Shown: one piece after another, positions 14,494-22,885 of the stretch
How positions within the stretch are numbered: position 1 is the first letter of the stretch
Layout: each line of letters opens with the position of its first letter
NCBI RefSeq assembly: GCF_001517405.1
Contig: NZ_LN907828.1
Coordinates: forward strand, 248,001 to 312,000
Source: Duffyella gerundensis
Lineage (GTDB): Bacteria; Pseudomonadota; Gammaproteobacteria; Enterobacterales; Enterobacteriaceae
DNA: 64,000 bases
Direction: 5' to 3'
Notes under the pieces: model-generated
Seen by the model: only the letters and a program-made list of their open reading frames with translations
Told to the model about the DNA's origin: nothing
Database searches by the model: none
Made by a program: the position numbers and the translations under genes

Positions 14494-16119
14494 ATGTCGA
14501 ATCCTTACGATAAATATGCATCACTCAGTCCTTTTGAACTCAAAGACGCACTGATAGAGCTGGCTTCTGGCAAACCCGATCGCATGATGCTGAATGCAGG
14601 CAGGGGAAATCCCAATTTTCTGGCTACCCTGCCGCGCCGGGCCTTCTGGCGCCTGGGATTATTTGCCACCGAAGAGGCTGAACGTTCCTATTCCTATTTG
14701 CCGCATGGCATTGGAGGAATACCGCGCAAAGAGGGTATCGAAGCGCGCTTTGATGCATTCCTGGCGCGGGGACATGAACAACCTGGCGTGGCGTTCTTAT
14801 CGCGGGCGGTGAGCTATGTGCGCGATCAGCTGGGACTTTCCGCGTCTGATTTTTTACATGAGATGGTCGAAGGCATTCTCGGTTCAAATTACCCGGTTCC
14901 GCCGCGGATGCTGACCATCAGTGAAAAAATCACCCGTGAATTTATCGTCAAAGAGATGATCGGTGGCCTGATTTCAGCTGAAGATGTTGATCTGTTTGCA
15001 GTAGAAGGCGGGACGGCAGCCATGACCTACTTGTTCAACACGCTGCGCACCAACGGCCTGGTCACGGCTGGCGATAAAGTCGCCATGGGCGCGCCCATCT
15101 TCACCCCCTATATTGAAATCCCGCAACTGGAAGATTACCGTCTGGAAAGCGTGATGATCAACGCGTCACCGGAAGAGAACTGGCAATATCCGGATGAAGA
15201 GCTCGATAAGCTGCTCGATCCGGCAATCAAAATCTTTTTCTGCGTAAACCCGAGCAATCCTGCGTCGGTTAAAATGGACGAACGCACGCTGGAGAAAATG
15301 GTCAGCATCGTGGCGCAGCGCCCTGACCTGATTATTCTGACTGATGATGTTTATGGCACGTTCGCCAACAACTTCAAGTCGCTGTTTGCCGTCTGTCCGC
15401 AAAACACCATCCTGGTCTATTCCTTTTCCAAATACTTTGGTGCCACAGGCTGGCGCCTTGGCGTTATCGCGACGCATCAGAACAACATTCTTGACCAACA
15501 ACTCAGTGAAATCAGTGATGCTGAAAAAAGCCGTCTCAATCATCGCTACGGTTCGCTGACACCGGATGTTCCGGCGTTGCGTTTTCTTGACAGGGTGGTG
15601 GCAGACAGCAGAAGTGTGGCGCTCAATCACACCGCCGGATTGTCCACTCCACAGCAGGTACAGATGGTGTTGTTTAGCCTGTTTGCCCTGATGGACGGGG
15701 ATAATGGATACAAAGCGGCGGTGTCGCAGGTGATCCGCCGACGTCAGGCGGTGCTGTATCGTGAGTTAGGTATCACGCATATCGATACTGAAGAGGCTGT
15801 CGATTACTACACCCTGCTGGATCTCGAAGCGATATCCCGTCAGGTTTACGGTGATGAGTTTGCCGACTGGGTGAATGTCACGCTCAATCCAACGGATCTG
15901 CTTTTCCGTATTGCTGAGGAAACCGGGATCGTTATGCTACCTGGCAGAGGATTCGGTAGCCTGAAACCTGCTGGCCGCATCTCCCTGGCTAATCTCAATG
16001 AATACGAGTACGCCGCCATTGGTAAATCACTCAAAGGGATGATGGACCAATATCACGAAAAATACCGTTCCGGGCAGAAGAAAAATAAAAAGAAGGATAA
16101 GGTGAATAAAGGGAAATAG
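14494..16119 (+). CDS. asdA: Aspartate 4-decarboxylase (bifunctional aspartate aminotransferase)
   Basis: This 541-residue fold-type I PLP enzyme converts L-aspartate to L-alanine and CO2. The PLP lysine is Lys313 in VYSFSKYFGATGWRLG, and INLD-type cofactor contacts appear as FFCVNPSNPASVKM and ILTDDVYGTF. The large extra N-terminal region typical of AspD (opening MSNPYDKYASLSPFELKDAL) is present, which distinguishes it from ordinary aminotransferases. The ATG at 14494 has GGAGAG upstream; the frame extends to 14413, but those 27 residues overlap aspT. The tail is very lysine-rich (KKNKKKDKVNKGK). It forms an operon with aspT. Confidence 0.93.
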   Translation: MSNPYDKYASLSPFELKDALIELASGKPDRMMLNAGRGNPNFLATLPRRAFWRLGLFATEEAERSYSYLPHGIGGIPRKEGIEARFDAFLARGHEQPGVAFLSRAVSYVRDQLGLSASDFLHEMVEGILGSNYPVPPRMLTISEKITREFIVKEMIGGLISAEDVDLFAVEGGTAAMTYLFNTLRTNGLVTAGDKVAMGAPIFTPYIEIPQLEDYRLESVMINASPEENWQYPDEELDKLLDPAIKIFFCVNPSNPASVKMDERTLEKMVSIVAQRPDLIILTDDVYGTFANNFKSLFAVCPQNTILVYSFSKYFGATGWRLGVIATHQNNILDQQLSEISDAEKSRLNHRYGSLTPDVPALRFLDRVVADSRSVALNHTAGLSTPQQVQMVLFSLFALMDGDNGYKAAVSQVIRRRQAVLYRELGITHIDTEEAVDYYTLLDLEAISRQVYGDEFADWVNVTLNPTDLLFRIAEETGIVMLPGRGFGSLKPAGRISLANLNEYEYAAIGKSLKGMMDQYHEKYRSGQKKNKKKDKVNKGK

Positions 16120-16334
16120 TCATCGGGAAGGGAAACGGCCACGTTTTCGATTCGCTAAAGGGTTAATGGATCAGGGCTGTTCAATCGCCCTGAAAACCGC
16201 CGTTTGCACTTGTAGTCAACGCGATGATACGCACGCTCCTGGCTTGTGCTTTATCAGGCATTCGCGATCGCCATGTCGCTTTACAGAGCCAATTTTATCT
16301 GCAGCCTCTGTATATAAATCAGGTTCGCTGGATA

Positions 16335-16374
16335 AGCATCCGCCTCAGGCGGATCTCATCCACAAGTGGATGCT
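16335..16374. other. Overlapping hairpins in the asdA-lipoprotein gap
   Basis: Two perfect adjacent hairpins are seen: ATCCGCC-TCA-GGCGGAT (16338-16354) and CATCCAC-AA-GTGGATG (16357-16372). An alternative outer pairing, AGCATCC (16335-16341) with GGATGCT (16368-16374), excludes both. The 439-base gap 16120-16558 otherwise holds only a small dyad around 16470-16485 and the lipoprotein upstream region; I see no gene in it. Confidence 0.5.
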
Positions 16375-16558
16375 CACCGTTTTAGCTAACTTACCAAACT
16401 GCCCCAAAATACAGACGATATATTCGCTAACGTTTTGGACACGGATATTGTGAGCATTTTTTTATTATGTGCTTCTGAGCACGTGTATTTCTGTTCTGAT
16501 GGTAAGTTCTCAAGCCATCTCCTTTTACCCCATGATTTTCTGATTAAAGGAATGCCCA

Positions 16559-17221
16559 ATGCCTATGCTGCGCCATTGCCTGACTGGCGGACTGATTATT
16601 GCTGCACTTGCCGGATGCTCATCGAAAGTGGCGGAAACCCAACAATATTCGGGTTTTTTACGCGATTATTCCCGGCTACAAGCTACGGACTCGCCGAGTG
16701 GACACCCGACGTTGCGCTGGATATCGCCCGATTATCATTCAGCTGATTATCAGGGCATTTATTACACGCCCGTTGTCTATTATCCGGCAGCAAAACCCAC
16801 CGCGCGGGTCAGTCAGAGCACCCTGGAGAACCTGAAAAACTATGTCGACAGTCGGATGAAAGCGGCGGTGGCAAGGCATAAACCCCTGGTCGGTTCTCCA
16901 GGGCCAGGCACGTTGATTATGAAAACGGCGATTACCACCGTGAGTGCTGAGAATCAGGACATGAAGTTTTATGAAGTGGTGCCTGTTGCAGCAGTGGTCG
17001 CCAGTACCATGGCGGCATCCGGCCATCGTACGCAAAACAGCGTGCTCTATCTGGAGACACAACTGATTGATGCTAAAACCGGCAACGTCATGATGGAAGC
17101 CGTGCGCAAGGCTTACGGTAAAACCGTGCCGAACAACAGCGCACCCATCACCCTGGAAGATTTAAAACAAGGTGCAGATGAGATGATCAATGATGTGGCA
17201 GCCTTCCCGCCTAAATCCTGA
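16559..17221 (+). CDS. DUF3313-family lipoprotein
   Basis: This 220-residue protein has a lipoprotein signal peptide ending in the lipobox LAGC (Cys20). The remainder has the DUF3313 pattern: LRDYSRLQ near the mature N terminus, a strand-rich middle (TLENLKNYVDSRMKAAV...), VLYLETQLIDAKTGNVMMEA and KTVPNNSAPITLEDLKQGAD. DUF3313 proteins are outer-membrane or periplasmic lipoproteins of unestablished role. The ATG at 16559 follows TTAAAGGAATG. There are no obvious operon partners; the next gene is convergent. Confidence 0.85.
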   Translation: MPMLRHCLTGGLIIAALAGCSSKVAETQQYSGFLRDYSRLQATDSPSGHPTLRWISPDYHSADYQGIYYTPVVYYPAAKPTARVSQSTLENLKNYVDSRMKAAVARHKPLVGSPGPGTLIMKTAITTVSAENQDMKFYEVVPVAAVVASTMAASGHRTQNSVLYLETQLIDAKTGNVMMEAVRKAYGKTVPNNSAPITLEDLKQGADEMINDVAAFPPKS

Positions 17222-17425
17222 TCGATGCAGAGAAACCCTGAGCACTGGGCTACGGGCTTTTCGTCCATTGCGAACAGCCTGTTTTTACTCTGCTTTATCA
17301 CGTTAAACGCGGGCTGGTCGAGAGAGTGAATATTGCCCCAACACGCCAGCCAGGCTGAACCAAACCATGATCAATAAAAGACATGGACTGAACGATCCTA
17401 CTCGCCTGACGGCAGCGTCGCGGCC

Positions 17426-18658
17426 TTAATAAAACTGGTAGGCGCCATCGCGTCGTGCTTTTGCCTGGTACATCGCTTTGTCGGCATTTTCAAACAGCAT
17501 TTGGGCCGATGCGGTGCCGGGCCGGGCGAGGCTGATGCCTATTGCCGCCCCGATCCGCACTTTCAAATTATTGATAGCAAAAGGCGCTTCCATGCTGTCG
17601 ATAAGGCGCTGGGCGATAGCGGATGCCGCCTCGCGACTGTCGCACATGGCGGCTACCACAAATTCGTCCCCGCCCATTCGCGCCACTGAATCGCCCGGGC
17701 GCATACCGTGTTGCAGCCGTTCGCCGATCTGCTGCAGCAACAGATCCCCTGATGCGTGTCCCATAGAATCATTGACGGCTTTAAACCCGTTCAGATCGAT
17801 AAACAGAACCGTGACCCAGGCGCTATCGTCGGCCTGCGCGAGCATGCTGTTCACCTGGTCGTTGATCCACGCGCGATTAGGTAATCCGGTGAGAATATCG
17901 CGGGTTGCCAGTTTCTCCAGCTCAAGAATTTTCTCTTTGTCGCGGGTAATGTCGCGCGACACCAGCACGGCACCGATATTTTTGCCGGTGGAAGGATTGC
18001 TGACGCTACAGGCTTTGGTGCCAAGGGTAATGTAATGGCCGTCGCGATGGCGCTTACGCACTTCGACAACGTCCGGTAACGCGCCGTTATTGAAGATATG
18101 CGCCAGCGCTTCGGAAGCGGAGGCGTAATCATCAGGATGCAGAAAATCCAGCACTCGCTGGCCAATCATTTCATCAGCCGACCAGCCGATCATTTTGCTG
18201 TAGGAAGGCGAGATCGAAACGTACCTGCCGTCTGAATCGCAATGGGCTATCAGATCGGTGCTGTTCTCAATCAACAGACGGTATTCCGCCGCCGTGCGCA
18301 GCGCATCTTCCAGCGCTTTGCGCTGTCCGGTGATATCAAAAATAAAGCCGTTATATTGCAGATGCGAAGCGCTGGGCTGGCTGTCCGGCAGGCCAGAAAA
18401 AATCACCCGCCGCGTCGTGCCGTCCAGACACTGAATCGGCAATTCAAAGTGAAAAGGCGTGACACCTTCCAGAGCCGCCGTCAGCTGCAATGCGATCTTC
18501 GCATCATCATCTGCCTGCGCGAGCCTCAGCCAGGCGCTGAGCGTGACGCCTTTCAATGCCGGCATCAGGCCAGCAGGACTTTCCTGACAGGCGATGCACA
18601 GGCCATGAGCGTCCGTGGACCAAATGGCAGAAAGGTCAGGCTTGATCGCAGTGCTCAT
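17426..18658 (-). CDS. PAS-GGDEF diguanylate cyclase
   Basis: This 410-residue cytosolic protein has no TM segment. It has two PAS-like regions: residues about 10-115 (degenerate), and 125-240 with AAEYRLLIENSTDLIAHCDS plus a PAC tail. A GGDEF domain follows at about 250-408. The active-site motif GGDEF at 329-333 is intact, and the product-inhibition I-site RxxD (Arg320-Asp323) lies five residues before it, so it should make cyclic di-GMP with feedback control. No EAL domain is present. It would control motility/biofilm choices; the input signal is unknown. The start ATG at 18658 gives MSTAIKPDLS. Confidence 0.92.
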   Translation of the reverse strand: MSTAIKPDLSAIWSTDAHGLCIACQESPAGLMPALKGVTLSAWLRLAQADDDAKIALQLTAALEGVTPFHFELPIQCLDGTTRRVIFSGLPDSQPSASHLQYNGFIFDITGQRKALEDALRTAAEYRLLIENSTDLIAHCDSDGRYVSISPSYSKMIGWSADEMIGQRVLDFLHPDDYASASEALAHIFNNGALPDVVEVRKRHRDGHYITLGTKACSVSNPSTGKNIGAVLVSRDITRDKEKILELEKLATRDILTGLPNRAWINDQVNSMLAQADDSAWVTVLFIDLNGFKAVNDSMGHASGDLLLQQIGERLQHGMRPGDSVARMGGDEFVVAAMCDSREAASAIAQRLIDSMEAPFAINNLKVRIGAAIGISLARPGTASAQMLFENADKAMYQAKARRDGAYQFY

Positions 18659-18711
18659 GGTGGTCGAATCCGTTATTGGCTGGTGATACTGAATAAGCTT
18701 ACTACTCGTCG

Positions 18712-18954
18712 TTAAAGACCGCTTATTGCCTTAACCTCTTTGGGAAGTATTACGGCAAGCGGTTCAGGGTCAAACGAATGTCCGTCATGCATCATGGCTG
18801 CCGCGGCGCGCGCCTCTTTGCTACAGAAAACAGGCGGCACGCTGTCGATGACGGGATTCAGGATTAAAGGTATTGATCTCCATTTATCGGCTGCGTAGCC
18901 GACAATCTTTAATAAACTCTGCGTGATGCTGATAGCGGAAAACAGGGTTGCATT
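18712..18954 (-). pseudogene. Open frame without usable start, probably frameshifted small gene
   Basis: In the 550-base gap 18659-19208 the minus strand carries an 81-codon open frame whose sequence looks protein-like: SLLKIVGYAADKWRSIPLIL, then NPVIDSVPPVFCSKEARAAA, ending PLAVILPKEVKAISGL. It has no ATG, GTG or TTG before residue 54. An ATG at 18950-18952 in the next frame would enter it after a single-base indel around 18943-18947 (C/T run). I do not recognise the product. It could be a frameshifted pseudogene, a sequence error, or a gene using CTG. The rest of the gap shows nothing. Confidence 0.35.
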
Positions 18955-19208
18955 TTAAACATGCTGGAAAGATCATCCCCTGCTGTTTTAGGGATATCCC
19001 TAACTATGTTGGCAGATCTTCCTCAGCCAAAAGCCTGCCGTGCAATGATGAACGTCGACGCTTTGTTCAAATTGATTTTAGAAAAGTGGATAACAGACAG
19101 GTTGCGCGCATGGCTCGTGACTGACACATCTTTCAATCGTCGATTTATGGCGTGGTTTACAGAGGTGTCTGGTTGAACGTCAACGTACCCTTTTCAACAG
19201 GAGTGACT

Positions 19209-19736
19209 ATGTTCTTTATTTTCAGCGGCCTTCCGGGCTGCGGAAAAAGCACTATCGCGAAGAGACTAGCCGAAAGATTAAAAGCCGTTTATTTACGGGT
19301 GGATACGGTTGAACAGGCAATAAGGGCCGCATCGGAACATCCCAAAGAGATGGGACCTGAAGGCTATTTCATCCTCTATGAGCTTGCCCGGGACAATCTC
19401 AGGCTGGGTAACACGGTCATAACTGACTCAGTTAATGACCTCAACCTGATACGCGATATTTTCCGTGATATTGCAATATCGTTAGATGTCCCCTTCCTTG
19501 AAGTTGAAATTCTCTGTTCGGATCGCGTACAGCATCGTGCCCGTGTAGAGAAAAGGGTGTCCGATATTCCAGGGTTAAAAGTTCCTGACTGGAATGCCGT
19601 CATGAACCGACATTATGAGCCATGGAGCAGAGCGCATCTGCGGCTGGATACCGCAGAATTCACCCCAACGCAGTGCGTGGATAAAATCCTTGAAGCGCGT
19701 ATTCCCTCCTCAGCAGCTAAAAAAATGTCGCCGTGA
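19209..19736 (+). CDS. Small P-loop kinase (AAA_33-type)
   Basis: This 175-residue protein starts at the ATG at 19209 behind a good AGGAG. It opens with MFFIFSGLPGCGKSTIAKRL, a Walker A motif at residues 7-15. It continues with VYLRVDTVEQAIR and a base-strand VITDSVNDLNL. A lid-like segment with RVEKRVSDI follows. This is the layout of stand-alone AAA_33/zeta-toxin-like nucleotide or small-molecule kinases. No partner gene is adjacent. The phosphate acceptor cannot be inferred. Another small P-loop kinase lies 1.6 kb downstream at 21298. Confidence 0.82.
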   Translation: MFFIFSGLPGCGKSTIAKRLAERLKAVYLRVDTVEQAIRAASEHPKEMGPEGYFILYELARDNLRLGNTVITDSVNDLNLIRDIFRDIAISLDVPFLEVEILCSDRVQHRARVEKRVSDIPGLKVPDWNAVMNRHYEPWSRAHLRLDTAEFTPTQCVDKILEARIPSSAAKKMSP

Positions 19737-19845
19737 AGACGCCTCTTCGAGTTGTTGATACCTGTCGCCCGTTGGACCAGGCAAGTTTTTGTCGGAAACT
19801 TTTACAGGCAATCGATGTTTAAAACTGTCTGTTTCGCCAGGGCAT

Positions 19846-20832
19846 TTAAAAATCACTTCCCTGCTCCGTTTCCAGCAATTTAAGCAGTTCCTTGTCATTC
19901 AGATGAAACGTGAGATTTTTCGGAAGCGGCAGGTCAAAATCCTTTAACTCGCTGAGCGGATAAAAGAAATTACGCTCATAGAATGCGTTAATAGCGGCAA
20001 GCTGAGGGACCTGCTCCAGCACCGGTGTTGCGGACGTATAGCCACGGCGCACACGGCCAATGGGCTCAAGGTACTGGATACATGACGCGCAGCCTTTATT
20101 GGCGCCTTTTTCCCACAACCGATAAGCATCCAGACGCCGTCCTTCCATCCAGGCCAGTTTACCCAGGCTCCTGTAGGCGGGGGCAAAACCTTGCTCCACT
20201 GCACACTCAAGCAGTTGTTTACCTACCGGATGAAGCACTTTAGCCTGCGGGACGATATTTCCTCCCACTAATGCCATCGCCTGCGGGCTTCCGCGGTCAA
20301 CGGCGCCAGAGAGCAGTGCGTACATCGCGTTGTCATCACGGCCGTAAAGAGATGATCCGTATTTATAAGCCGCAATCGGCACACCCTGTTGAATGAGCGC
20401 CTGAAGTTTTTCTGAGGCGTTGACCCTTTCTGCAGGGCTGGCCGGATAACGCAGCGTCCAGACACTGTCGAGATAAACGGCCTTCCAGCTCCCCTCTTTT
20501 ACCGCGTCAGCAAGCAAGCCCTCACGCTGCTTTTTATGTTCTTCATCCATCCAGAAGTTATCGATCTGGTCTCCTGCTAAGGCATATTCCACGAGTTGCC
20601 TGAAGGCCTCAGCTGCCGCAGGGGATTCCTTCGGTAAAAACGCGGCTTCGCTACGGCAAACAAACTTTTTATGGCTAAACTCTGCCAGCAGTTGTTTATC
20701 AACGGACAACTGCTCTGAACTGCCATACGAAGTCGGAGCGTGGTTGAAATCTTCTAATCTTTTTGCGGTGGCGGTGCCACAAGCCATGAATATAGCTGCA
20801 AAAATGAGCGCAAAACGCGGCATGCTGGTCAT
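19846..20832 (-). CDS. Exported Sel1-like / DUF6396 protein
   Basis: This 328-residue protein has a signal peptide (cleavage after about residue 23, FMACGTATA). The middle contains weak Sel1/TPR-like helix pairs (for example AAYKYGSSLYGRDDNAMYAL, VEQGFAPAYRSLGKLAWMEG). The C-terminal part carries AINAFYERNFFYPLSELKDF and DLPLPKNLTFHLNDKELL, which I associate from memory with the DUF6396 family often found among T6SS-linked cargo. No T6SS gene is visible nearby. A second possible start is Met4. The role is unknown; immunity or periplasmic scaffold are both open. Confidence 0.7.
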   Translation of the reverse strand: MTSMPRFALIFAAIFMACGTATAKRLEDFNHAPTSYGSSEQLSVDKQLLAEFSHKKFVCRSEAAFLPKESPAAAEAFRQLVEYALAGDQIDNFWMDEEHKKQREGLLADAVKEGSWKAVYLDSVWTLRYPASPAERVNASEKLQALIQQGVPIAAYKYGSSLYGRDDNAMYALLSGAVDRGSPQAMALVGGNIVPQAKVLHPVGKQLLECAVEQGFAPAYRSLGKLAWMEGRRLDAYRLWEKGANKGCASCIQYLEPIGRVRRGYTSATPVLEQVPQLAAINAFYERNFFYPLSELKDFDLPLPKNLTFHLNDKELLKLLETEQGSDF

Positions 20833-21297
20833 GATCGATCCCGAATGGTTTTAAGGGGTAGGCTTTAGCGCCACGTTCTCTGGAGTGCGGTAGTTTTCAT
20901 TACTGTTTATCCCCAGCGCACAACACGGTTTCTCCTGCGCAGCGTGCGCCTGAGTTGGTTTAGCATGTCCATATTTGAAGTCTCTTTTGGGCTGAGTTTT
21001 GTACGATCCGCCTCAGGTTGGTAGCCACCTTTGAGCCATTAAAATGGCACAGGAAATCTCAATTGCAACGTGTTAGCGTCCGCTTCTCGCTCAAGGCGAC
21101 TCATTGACTCCTGTCTGTGTTGATAAAACGCCTGGTCAGGGTTATTTTCCGTTTTCTAAGCGAATCCCCTGTGCTCTGTCACCCAGAGCACACCCTCCCT
21201 TGACGGCTTTTATATCAGTCCCTCTGGCTGGCGAATAAGAAGGAAAAAAGATGTTTTTCAGTGCGTTGGATGTTAATCAAACCGTACATCAATCGTC
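20833..21297. other. 465-base gap with a half copy of the two-hairpin element
   Basis: There is no supportable gene. GCGTCCGCTTCTCGCTCAAG with GGCGAC (21076-21100) matches the first hairpin of the dispersed element with an eroded right stem. The remainder shows short degenerate palindromic bits only. The gap would hold the promoter of the thymidylate-kinase-like gene at 21298, but no clear -35/-10 pair stands out. Confidence 0.4.
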
Positions 21298-21924
21298 ATG
21301 TTGAGTATGAATCGCCCACTGTTTATTTCTCTCGATGGTCCTAAAGGGGTCGGTAAAACCACATTGTTGGAAGCCATTACCAAAATACTGAGGGCAGACA
21401 ACAAGAAGGTGATCCGACTTTGCGAGAAAAAAAGCGATCCCAACAGAAGCGAAACAATGGCCCTTGTGAACAGGCTCGCCAGAAATCCTGCCCTGGATTT
21501 GGAACGCGAAGTTTGTGCGCACTTTGCTGATAGCCGTGCATGGATTTCCGAACATGTGCTGCCTAAACAGCCACCGGGTAGCATAATCCTGATGGATCGT
21601 TGGTACCCGTCGGATGCCGTCTTTCGCCGATTGGTTCCCTTTGCAGAGATTTTACAGCTCAATATGGAGAGAAACGTACGAACGCCAGACCTGCATGTTG
21701 GGGTGGTGACGACGCCTGAGATTTCATGGGCAAGGGCCGCAGCCAGAACGCGTGGGCTAAGTAGTACGGTGATGCATAAGCTGGAAGAGCATATCGCTTG
21801 TACTAAGGCGTTTGAGCGAGAGGTTGCCGATCACGGCTGGGTTTTATGCCGTAATGAAGGAACGATCGAAGACGCAACGATGCAAATAATTTCAGAGATC
21901 TACAGATTGCCTGGGTGCCTGTAG
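21298..21924 (+). CDS. Thymidylate-kinase-like P-loop protein
   Basis: This 208-residue protein has LFISLDGPKGVGKTTLLEAI (Walker A GPKGVGKTT), a dTMP-kinase-like IILMDRWYPSDAVFRR with the Asp-Arg pair, and a lid-like stretch ARAAARTRGLSS. The housekeeping Tmk motifs for thymidine binding are only partly present, and the protein sits in an accessory patch. It is therefore probably a paralogue acting on another nucleotide or small molecule, not the essential Tmk. Start MLSMNRPL: Met1 at 21298 or Met4 are both possible. Confidence 0.78.
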   Translation: MLSMNRPLFISLDGPKGVGKTTLLEAITKILRADNKKVIRLCEKKSDPNRSETMALVNRLARNPALDLEREVCAHFADSRAWISEHVLPKQPPGSIILMDRWYPSDAVFRRLVPFAEILQLNMERNVRTPDLHVGVVTTPEISWARAAARTRGLSSTVMHKLEEHIACTKAFEREVADHGWVLCRNEGTIEDATMQIISEIYRLPGCL

Positions 21925-22119
21925 GCATCGGTTTTGCGGACATGTTGCCTGTCGCCAGCAGTAATAGTGAAAAAGTGGCGCTGGGTGTTATGCGATGGGA
22001 AAGTAGTTTGGTTTGAATGCCTCCCTCATTGCGGAGGGAATCATGGGATATCGCGCTGTTTCAAATAAATGACTCATTCTTTATCGACTTTACCCGATTA
22101 GTTTCAGATCGGCTCTGCG

Positions 22120-22419
22120 TTATCGCTTTTGTTCATCATAGTCATTCTCGTGCGCTCCCAAACTTAAGAGAGAGATCTCCAGCTTTTGGTCCAGCCAGCT
22201 ATAGCCGAGCAGATATTGCTGCTTCCCCATGTAAAACTTATGCACCCACAGATAGTTGAGATCACCTTTCTTGCGCTCGCCTGTCTGCGGGTTTTCGATG
22301 ATGCGATCAATCTCTTCATCAACGTTGTCCTGATCCTCTTTGGTCAGACGGTTAAAGGCCTTCTCAAAGCGGCTGGACGGGTAAACCTCAACTTCCTGAC
22401 CTGTCTTTTCTGCGCACAT
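22120..22419 (-). CDS. RelE/ParE-family toxin
   Basis: This 99-residue toxin of a type II toxin-antitoxin pair has a RelE/ParE-like fold: SRFEKAFNRLTKEDQDNVDE, a basic stretch around GERKKGDLNYLWVHKFY, and a C-terminal strand pair QYLLGYSWLDQKLEISLLSL. The ATG at 22417-22419 lies inside the 3' end of the antitoxin gene (32-base overlap), so translation is coupled. ParE-type members poison gyrase and RelE-type members cut mRNA; which applies is not clear from sequence. Confidence 0.82.
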   Translation of the reverse strand: MCAEKTGQEVEVYPSSRFEKAFNRLTKEDQDNVDEEIDRIIENPQTGERKKGDLNYLWVHKFYMGKQQYLLGYSWLDQKLEISLLSLGAHENDYDEQKR

Positions 22420-22624
22420 ATTTCTTCATTCTCCCGTTGTCCATTTCTGATTTCGCCAGCAGAATTTCGTTGATGAAGGAAAAAGGCAAATCGGGATTGT
22501 CCTCAGCAATACGGCCGATCTTAGCCCAGTGCTCAATCTGTTTCGGCACGCTACGGCTCATAGCCTCTGCATGTATTTTCACTTCTTCAACAAAATCATC
22601 ATCTAATCGGATGCTTGTTGCCAT
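22388..22624 (-). CDS. ParD-like antitoxin
   Basis: This 78-residue protein opens MATSIRLDDDFVEEVKIHAE and continues AMSRSVPKQIEHWAKIGRIA, the ParD-like antitoxin pattern (short ribbon-helix-helix start, helical rest). The ATG at 22622-22624 is chosen because AGGTTT precedes it on the minus strand and it gives the family N terminus; the open frame continues to 22702. It is upstream of and overlapping the toxin gene. It probably autoregulates. The two-hairpin element copy at 22775 lies just upstream of the pair. Confidence 0.82.
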   Translation of the reverse strand: MATSIRLDDDFVEEVKIHAEAMSRSVPKQIEHWAKIGRIAEDNPDLPFSFINEILLAKSEMDNGRMKKYVRRKDRSGS

Positions 22625-22774
22625 TTTAAACCTCATGTTGTAGTCCCCAGCACCAGTAAAGTATTGGGGTGGTTTCAATCGATACGTCTGTGTTTGACGC
22701 ACTACGGAAAATAGTACGCGACAATTTGTTGCATTACGCCATATATCAATGCACGAGAATTGCTCTGAGTTTTG

Positions 22775-22797
22775 CCCGCTTTCCGCTCATAGCGGAC
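22775..22797 (+). repeat. First-hairpin copy of the dispersed element
   Basis: CCCGCTTTCCGCTCATAGCG followed by GAC repeats the first hairpin (stem CCGCT/AGCGG, loop with CGCTCAT). The second hairpin is missing. It lies between the antitoxin gene and the MscS-type channel gene. Confidence 0.6.
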
Positions 22798-22885
22798 GGT
22801 GCAGATAAACAACGATAGGGTGCTGACTGACGCCAAATGCGCCTGGTAAAGTCAGGCGGCGTAAGAGACGCCGCCGTGAGTCAGT

